DNA of 48,096 nt, taken from assembly GCF_000333015.1 (NCBI RefSeq), contig NZ_BANT01000020.1, forward strand, positions 1-48,096, written 5' to 3'. This document shows positions 42,599 through 48,096 of this stretch, in pieces. Within the stretch, counting starts at the first letter, position 1. The number at the start of each line of letters is the position of its first letter. The DNA is from Gordonia hirsuta DSM 44140 = NBRC 16056 (GTDB lineage Bacteria > Actinomycetota > Actinomycetes > Mycobacteriales > Mycobacteriaceae). The position numbers and the translations under genes are program-made. The notes beneath the pieces were generated by a model that saw only the letters and a list, made by a program, of their open reading frames with translations, was not told the origin of the DNA and did no database searches.

Positions 42599-44248
42599 TC
42601 AGTTCCGGCGCCCGCGTGCGGTGCGGTACCAGCGGACCAGCTCGTCGGTGGAGGAATCGGCCAGCGGCGCCGGCGGTGCGGGCTCGGCGAGATCGCTGAG
42701 CAACTGGTTGGCCTGCTGCTTGCCCAGCTCCACTCCCCACTGGTCGAACGGGTTGATGCCCCAGACCATGGCCTTGACGAAGACCTGGTGCTCGTAGAGC
42801 GCGATCAGCTGACCGAGCACCGCCGGGGTGAGCCGTGGCGCCAGGATCGAGGTGGTCGGCCGGTTGCCCGGCATCACCTTGTGCGGAATCAGCTCCGGGG
42901 CGACGCCTTCGTCGGCGAGGTCGTCGGCGGTCTTCCCGAAGGCCAGTACCTGCGTCTGGGCGAAGAAGTTACTCATCAGCAGGTCGTGCATCGAGCCGCC
43001 GTCGGGGGTGGGCAGATCGTCCAGCGGTTCGGCGAAGCCGATGAAGTCGGCCGGAATCAGCCAAGTGCCCTGGTGCAGCAGTTGATAGAAGGCATGCTGA
43101 CCGTTGGTGCCGGGCTCACCCCACACCACCGTCTCGGTCGGCGCGGTCAGATGCCCGCCGTCGCGCGCGACCGATTTCCCGTTGGACTCCATCACCAGCT
43201 GCTGCAGGTAGGCCGGGAAGCGGGCCAGGTCGTCGGCGTACGGGAGCACCGCGTGGGTCTGCGCACCCCAGAAGTTCGAGTACCACAGGCCGATCAGCGC
43301 CAGCAGCACCGGCGCATTGCGGTCCAGCGGCTGGGTGCGGAAGTGTTCGTCGACCGCGTGGAAGCCGCTGAGGAACTCGGTAAAGCGGTCCGGTCCGACG
43401 GCGATCATCAGGCTCAGTCCGATCGCCGAGTCCACCGAGTAGCGTCCGCCGACCCAGTTCCAGAAGCCGAACATGTTGTCGGTGTCGATGCCGAAGTCGG
43501 CGACCTTCTCGGCATTGGTACTCACTGCGGCGAAGTGGGCGGCGACGGCGTCCTGGTCGCCGTCGTAGTGCGCCAGCAACCACGCCCGGGCCGCGCGCGC
43601 ATTGGCCAGCGTCTCCTGGGTGGTGAAGGTCTTGGAGGCAACGATCAGCAGCGTACTCTCGGGGTCGAGATCGGCCAGCGTACCGGTCAGATCGGCGGGG
43701 TCGACGTTGGAAACGAAGTGGCAGCGGATTCGTGCGTGCCGGTAGTGCCGCAGCGCCTGATAGGCCATCGCCGGGCCCAGATCCGAGCCGCCGATGCCGA
43801 TGTTGACCACATCGGTGATCGCCTTGCCGGTGAACCCGGTGTGCTCTCCGTCGCGGACACGGTCGGAGAACTGCGCCATCGCTGCGAGCACCGCGTGCAC
43901 ATCGGCGACCACGTCTTGTCCGTCGACGGTCAGCTCGGCGTCGGCCGGCAGCCGCAGCGCGGTGTGCAGGACGGCACGGTCCTCGGAGGTGTTCAGGTGG
44001 TCACCGGCGAACATGGCGTCGCGGAGCTGTTCGACGCCGGCCTCCCGTCCCAGTGCCGTCAGCAGTTCGAGGGTCTCGGGAACCACCAGGTTCTTCGAGT
44101 AGTCGATGTGCAGCTCGGCGGCGTCGACCACCATCGACCGGCCCCGATCGGGATCCATCGCGAACAGTTCACGCAACGACCGGGCGAACAGATGCTGTTG
44201 GTGGGCGGCCAGCTCCCGCCAGGCCTCGGTGGCAGTGATATCGACCAT
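42599..44248 (-). CDS. pgi: Glucose-6-phosphate isomerase
   Basis: 549-residue glycolytic isomerase. Signatures are [60 protein letters not shown], and [19 protein letters not shown] with the catalytic His. Length and all landmarks fit a functional PGI. It is the interface between glycolysis, the pentose phosphate path and trehalose or glucan synthesis. Downstream it converges on the chorismate mutase gene; the SDR gene upstream is on the same strand, 49 bp away. Confidence 0.97.
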   Translation of the reverse strand: MVDITATEAWRELAAHQQHLFARSLRELFAMDPDRGRSMVVDAAELHIDYSKNLVVPETLELLTALGREAGVEQLRDAMFAGDHLNTSEDRAVLHTALRLPADAELTVDGQDVVADVHAVLAAMAQFSDRVRDGEHTGFTGKAITDVVNIGIGGSDLGPAMAYQALRHYRHARIRCHFVSNVDPADLTGTLADLDPESTLLIVASKTFTTQETLANARAARAWLLAHYDGDQDAVAAHFAAVSTNAEKVADFGIDTDNMFGFWNWVGGRYSVDSAIGLSLMIAVGPDRFTEFLSGFHAVDEHFRTQPLDRNAPVLLALIGLWYSNFWGAQTHAVLPYADDLARFPAYLQQLVMESNGKSVARDGGHLTAPTETVVWGEPGTNGQHAFYQLLHQGTWLIPADFIGFAEPLDDLPTPDGGSMHDLLMSNFFAQTQVLAFGKTADDLADEGVAPELIPHKVMPGNRPTTSILAPRLTPAVLGQLIALYEHQVFVKAMVWGINPFDQWGVELGKQQANQLLSDLAEPAPPAPLADSSTDELVRWYRTARGRRN

Positions 44249-44297
44249 GCCCCAACCCTATCGGCGCCGCCGTGTCTTCGCGGGTGCGTCGCGCAGC

Positions 44298-45038
44298 TCA
44301 GACCATCTTGGCGGTCAGCGCATCGGGCAGCACCCGCAACGCGGCGGCGATGGGCTTCCACGGCCACGACGGCACCTCGGCGCGACGCGGCTCCGCTTCG
44401 ATCGCGGCAACCATCGCCTTGACTCCGGCGTCGGTGCCGGTCATCAATCTGGTCTTGACGCCGCGGTTGATGTCGGTCTCGATGTAACCCGGCAGGATCA
44501 CACTCACGGCGATCGGTTTGCCGGCCAGTTCGGCCTGCAGCCCCTGCCCCAACGCCGACACTCCGGCCTTGGAAGCCGAGTATGCGGCCTGAGCGCGAGG
44601 CAGCCCGCGCACGGCACTGATCGAGCTGATCAGCACCAGGTGCCCGTGGCCCTGCTCGCGGAAGATCTCCATGGCCGCCTCCGCCTGAGCGAGCGCACCG
44701 ACCAGATTGGTCTGCACCGTCTCGATGTTGGCGGCCGCATTGCCGGTGCCGATCGGTGCGCCCTTGCCCAGGCCAGCATTGACGATCACCCGATCGAGAC
44801 CGCCGAGTGCGTCCCGGAGTTCGGCGAAGGCGCGGAAGACGTCGTCGGTGTCGGTGACGTCCAGGCGAGTCAGAGCGATCTGCTTGGCCTGAGTGCTGAG
44901 ATCGGCGGCGATGTCTTCGAGCTTGTCCAGTCGGCGGGCGGCTAGTCCCAGAGACCGGCCACGCTTGGCGTATTCACGGGCCATACCCTCGCCGAGTCCG
45001 GAGCTGGCGCCGGTGATGATGATTCTGTCGCGCGTCAT
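44298..45038 (-). CDS. Short-chain dehydrogenase (Rv0945-like)
   Basis: 246-residue SDR. It has TGASSGLGEGMAREYAKRG at the N-terminus, AARRLDKLED after strand 2 (Arg pair suggests NADP), VNAGLG in place of NNAG, and Ser-Tyr-Lys in SSISAVRG and YSASKAG. The ATG (45036-45038) has TAGATT eight bases upstream on the minus strand and no ribosome-binding site, so it may be leaderless. The C-terminus is basic (PWKPIAAALRVLPDALTAKMV), typical of the Rv0945 group. Substrate unknown. Confidence 0.87.
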   Translation of the reverse strand: MTRDRIIITGASSGLGEGMAREYAKRGRSLGLAARRLDKLEDIAADLSTQAKQIALTRLDVTDTDDVFRAFAELRDALGGLDRVIVNAGLGKGAPIGTGNAAANIETVQTNLVGALAQAEAAMEIFREQGHGHLVLISSISAVRGLPRAQAAYSASKAGVSALGQGLQAELAGKPIAVSVILPGYIETDINRGVKTRLMTGTDAGVKAMVAAIEAEPRRAEVPSWPWKPIAAALRVLPDALTAKMV

Positions 45039-45181
45039 ACAAGGTGAATCTACCTGCTTCTCAAGCCCGGCCCGCGACCCGATCGATGCGCGATCGTGAC
45101 GGCCCACGCGCAGAAATGCAGCCGCCGACCGCCACACGGGTCACTATTGTCACTTCTGACACAGACAGTGCAGGAGCCCGC

Positions 45182-46290
45182 ATGCGTGCGCACTGCCGAA
45201 CTGGCGTAACGACACCTCGCGGCTGGTCCCCTGGGTCACCGGGCCCAAGAGCCCGAACACGACCCTCGGGCGATTCACCATCTCGGGTACCGATCTGGGC
45301 ATCGCGTGGGACAACGGTTCACAACAGACCCTGCTGGCCTTCGGCGACACCTTCGGCTGGTGCAACGTCGAGGGCCACCAGTGGCGAAACAATGTGTTGC
45401 TGCGCACCGACGACGACGATCCCTCCGACGGCCTCACGATCACGCCGGGAATTCCCGGTGACAGCAAATCCGGCGCGGTGGTCACCGCCGCAGCACCCGC
45501 TTACGCCACCGAAATGATCCGGGCCATGAAAGCCGACTTCGTCGAGGTGACGACGATTCCCACCGCCGGTATCAGTATCGGCACCGGAGCCGGCGCCAAG
45601 CAGTACGTGAACTTCATGTCGGTGCGCCATTGGGGATCCGCCGGGGTGTGGGACACCAACTTCTCGATGACCGCGGTCTCCGCCGACAACGGGCAGACCT
45701 GGACCCCCGAACTGAGCACCATGCGGGTCAACGCACCGCTGACGATGGCGCTGCCGGATGAGGCCCCGACGGTGAACGTGAACAACCGGTTCTTCCAGCA
45801 GAGCGGCTATGTCCGCGGACACGGCGCAGACGACGCCTACATCTATCAGGTGGGGACTCCCAACGGGCGCTTCGGCAACGCCTACCTAGCGCGCTTCCAT
45901 CCCGACGACATCCTCGACCTGAGCAAGTACGAGTACTGGCTCGGCAACTCATGGACCAGCGACCTGGGCGCATTGAGTGAGACCGGTTCGGCGATCGTGA
46001 CCGGGAACATCTCCGAACTCTCGGTGGCGTGGAGCGAATACCTGGGCAAGTACGTGATGCTCGACGGCGACAACGGTATCCGGATCCGTACTGCCACCAC
46101 GATGTCCGGGCCGTGGAGCGCACCGAAGATGCTCGTCCCCGACGGCCGCGTCGTTCTGTACGGTCCGATGATGCTGCCACAGTCGCCGGCACTGACCAGT
46201 AAGACCGACAATCGTCTGTACTTCAACGGGTCGCAGTGGAGCGACTACAACATGATGCTGGTCGAATCCAAACTCCAATCGTCCTGGTGA
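45182..46290 (+). pseudogene. Second DUF4185 gene, lacking a start and signal peptide in frame
   Basis: The frame ending at 46290 encodes a DUF4185 domain clearly related to the protein at 15288: WVTGPKSPN, SGTDLGIAWDNG, FGDTFGWCNVEGHQWRNNVLLRT, VGTPNGRFGNAYLARFHPDDIL, GNISELSVAWSEYLGKYVML, RLYFNGSQWSDYNMML. Upstream the frame is open only to a TGA near 45158, with no ATG, GTG or TTG before GTG 45394, inside the conserved domain. An ATG at 45182 has AGGAG five bases before it but is out of frame by the equivalent of a one-base deletion. No signal peptide can be formed. So the gene is 5'-truncated or frameshifted, unless an assembly error is present. Confidence 0.6.
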
Positions 46291-46335
46291 GGACTCGGCC
46301 TGGTGGTACCTCGGCTTGGCGATTCCACAGCAGTA

Positions 46336-47244
46336 CTACTTGAGCAGCCGAGACATCCGCCGGTCGGCGAGAACCTTGCCTCCGGTCTGGCAGGTCGGGC
46401 AGTACTGGAACGAGCGGTCCGCATAGGACACCTCGCGGATGATGTCACCGCAGACCGGACAGTGCTGACCGGTCCGTCCGTGGAATCGAAGGCCGGTACG
46501 TTTCTCGGCCTTGAGCCCGCCGGCACCGACGTCCTCCAGCCGCTGCGTCGCCTCGATCAGAGTCGTTCGCAGAACCGTATAGAGACGATCAACGGTCGCG
46601 TCATCGAGAGAGGCGGTCAGGGCGAACGGCGAAAGTCGGGCGGTATGGCAGATCTCGTCGGAGTAGGCGTTGCCGATCCCCGCCATCACCCGCTGATCGG
46701 TGAGCACTGTTTTCACCCTGCTGTTGCGGGCGGCCAGCAGCGCGCCGAACCGCTCGCGGCTGATGTCCAGAACGTCGGGCCCGAGCCCGGCGATGCGGTC
46801 GATCTCGGCCGGATCGCGGACCAGCCAGGCCGCCGCACGCTTCTGGGTGCCTGCTTCGGTCAGATCGAAGCCCTCCCCCGGCAGTCCGCAGTGCACGCGC
46901 AGCGCGATCGGCCCCTTACCGCCGGGGCGGGGCGGTGTCGGTGAGAGCGCCTCGCTCCATCGGATCCAGCCGGCCCGGGACAAATGGATCACCAGATCCA
47001 GTTGCGGCTCACCGTCGCCTGATGGGCTCTCATCGGATCCGACGGCGACCGGCAAGGTGCGGATCACCAGGTACTTTCCGAGTCGGTCCACCCCCGAGAC
47101 GGTGCGCCCGGCCAACGCCGGCCACGGCGGATCGGCCGTCTTCAGAACGGAGAGTGCAGCCACGTCCACGCGCCGGATCGGCAGCGCCGCCATGCGTCCG
47201 TCCAGGAACGCGGCGAGCGCGGCGACTTCGGGAAGCTCGGGCAT
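46336..47244 (-). CDS. Fpg/Nei-family DNA glycosylase
   Basis: 302-residue base-excision repair glycosylase/AP lyase. It begins MPELPEVAALAAFL, with the catalytic Pro2 and Glu3 after Met removal, has a Lys in DRLGKYLVI in the beta-hairpin, a helix-two-turn-helix around DQRVMAGIGNAYSDEICH, and a C-terminal zinc finger CPVCGD...CPTCQ with four cysteines. ATG 47242-47244 is fixed by Pro2; an upstream extension to 47292 would block it. The length is complete, unlike the short Rv0944 of M. tuberculosis, which lies at the same locus. Substrate choice (8-oxoguanine or oxidised pyrimidines) is not fixed from the sequence. Confidence 0.88.
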   Translation of the reverse strand: MPELPEVAALAAFLDGRMAALPIRRVDVAALSVLKTADPPWPALAGRTVSGVDRLGKYLVIRTLPVAVGSDESPSGDGEPQLDLVIHLSRAGWIRWSEALSPTPPRPGGKGPIALRVHCGLPGEGFDLTEAGTQKRAAAWLVRDPAEIDRIAGLGPDVLDISRERFGALLAARNSRVKTVLTDQRVMAGIGNAYSDEICHTARLSPFALTASLDDATVDRLYTVLRTTLIEATQRLEDVGAGGLKAEKRTGLRFHGRTGQHCPVCGDIIREVSYADRSFQYCPTCQTGGKVLADRRMSRLLK

Positions 47245-47291
47245 GACTCCAGTGTGCGCGTTGAGCTCGCGCCATGTGGTTGGGTAGAGCA

Positions 47292-48038
47292 ATGACCGCC
47301 CCCGGCCGCCACACGGACGCAGAGCTCGCGGCTCTCATCGCCGAGGGCGCCGGGCAGGTGCTGTTGGGCGTCGCGCACGGCGAACTACTCGAGCCACGAC
47401 GGCGCGGCGACGTCGGAGACGCGCTCGCACAGGCCTGGATCGCTCAGGTCCTCCAGATGCACCGGCCACAGGATCCGGTGCTGTCGGAGGAGGCCGACGA
47501 CGACCTCCGGCGACTGCGCAGCGATCGAGTCTGGATCATCGATCCGCTCGACGGCACCTCGGAATTCGCTCGCGGCACCACACACTGGGCGGTGCACGTC
47601 GCCTTGGCCGTCGACGGTCTGCCCACGGCCAGCGCCGTCGCACTCCCGGCGCAGGGCCAGCTCTTCCGGTCCGATGAGGTTCCGGTGGCCGATGGTCCGC
47701 TGACCGGTCGGATGGCCGTGTCCCGTTACGGGCACTCGTATCCGAGTGCGGCCGTCGCCGATCGCCTCGGACTCGGTGCGGTGCATATCGGATCGGCCGG
47801 GGCCAAAGCGATGGCGGTGGTGCGCGGCGATGTCGACGCCTATGTCCATGCCGGCGGCCAATACGAGTGGGACAACTGCGCACCGGTCGGTGTCGCACAG
47901 GCAGCGGGCCTGTTCTGCGCCCGGCTCAACGGCGAACAGATCGTGTACAACAATCCTCAGCCGTACATGCCCGACTTCGTCATCTGCCGCCAGGAGATCG
48001 CCGACGACCTACTGAGGGCACTGCGCACCCCGTGGTGA
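47292..48038 (+). CDS. cysQ: 3'-phosphoadenosine 5'-phosphate phosphatase CysQ
   Basis: 248-residue enzyme of the inositol monophosphatase family that recycles PAP from sulfation and may also dephosphorylate fructose 1,6-bisphosphate or inositol phosphate. Metal sites are LSEEADDDL, the WIIDPLDGTSEF motif, and EWDNCAP near the C-terminus; IGSAGAKAMAVVRGDVDAYVHAGGQ is also strongly CysQ-like. The match to M. tuberculosis CysQ (Rv2131c), as remembered, runs through the whole length, apart from the N-terminus. I use ATG 47292; an in-frame ATG at 47274 adds six residues and would overlap the divergent glycosylase promoter. The remaining 58 bases of the window show nothing recognisable. Confidence 0.9.
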   Translation: MTAPGRHTDAELAALIAEGAGQVLLGVAHGELLEPRRRGDVGDALAQAWIAQVLQMHRPQDPVLSEEADDDLRRLRSDRVWIIDPLDGTSEFARGTTHWAVHVALAVDGLPTASAVALPAQGQLFRSDEVPVADGPLTGRMAVSRYGHSYPSAAVADRLGLGAVHIGSAGAKAMAVVRGDVDAYVHAGGQYEWDNCAPVGVAQAAGLFCARLNGEQIVYNNPQPYMPDFVICRQEIADDLLRALRTPW

Positions 48039-48096
48039 CCGGCCGACTGGCTGATCAGCTCATCGAAACGCCTGTTCAGAACAGTGGTGGGTCGTT

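Noticed and set aside
1..48096. tRNA, rRNA, phage or transposase genes
   Set aside because: I looked for cloverleaf-like segments, integrase and transposase motifs and terminal inverted repeats with target duplications, and saw none I could support.

Overview
The window is high-GC (roughly 69%) actinobacterial DNA, chromosomal and densely coded. The gene order strongly suggests Mycobacteriales (a Gordonia- or Williamsia-like relative of Mycobacterium). From memory of the M. tuberculosis genome, the backbone matches Rv0944 to Rv0983: fpg-like, SDR, pgi, chorismate mutase, uvrD1/pcrA, M23 peptidase, sucC-sucD, DUF5336, perM, purN-purH, MoxR-like ATPase plus VWA protein, rpmF, mprA-mprB-pepD. 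The genus cannot be fixed from this sequence alone. No rRNA, tRNA, CRISPR array, IS element or phage gene was seen.

Layout. 1-2331: pepD N-terminus and the mprAB envelope-stress two-component system. 2384-6080: a ferredoxin/flavin reductase (FprB type) next to an AurF-like diiron oxygenase, with a divergent SDR. 6177-7436: rpmF (L32) and an AEC permease. 7502-15148: DUF1707/LiaF-like protein, VWA/MoxR pair, several small leaderless genes (TIGR03086 family, YchJ, Nudix), a short gene relic, and a stand-alone AbiEi/nuclease-like gene between two related palindromic repeats. 15288-22221: secreted DUF4185 protein, TSUP permease, purN-purH, perM and a DUF5336 protein (the last two are divisome-linked in mycobacteria). 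22294-32048: a tightly overlapping seven-gene acyl-CoA operon on the minus strand. 32135-34420: its probable TetR regulator plus small membrane proteins. 34508-40337: sucCD, M23 endopeptidase, PcrA/UvrD1. 40376-48038: GT-C-like membrane protein, chorismate mutase, pgi, SDR, a damaged second DUF4185 gene, an Fpg/Nei-type protein and cysQ.

The most coherent system is the 22-32 kb operon accD-accA-fadE-maoC-citE-fadD-aacS. It encodes an almost complete leucine route below isovaleryl-CoA: acyl-CoA dehydrogenase, 3-methylcrotonyl-CoA carboxylase (two subunits), MaoC hydratase, CitE-type HMG-CoA lyase, and an ATP-dependent acetoacetyl-CoA synthetase that can use the acetoacetate released. A clear sigma70-like promoter and a 26-bp palindrome sit directly upstream of accD. 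The adjacent TetR gene resembles BkaR (Rv2506) by context. Six of the genes overlap or nearly abut their neighbours, which implies translational coupling.

The window also holds several small lesions or start-site puzzles: an in-frame amber codon in an LD-repeat protein gene, a frame-broken DUF4185 paralogue, a permease whose conserved N-terminus lies upstream of any standard start codon, a charged small ORF with no standard start, and a GntR-like C-terminal relic. Several genes seem to be leaderless, with a -10 element (often TAGCGT) 6-8 bases before the start codon.
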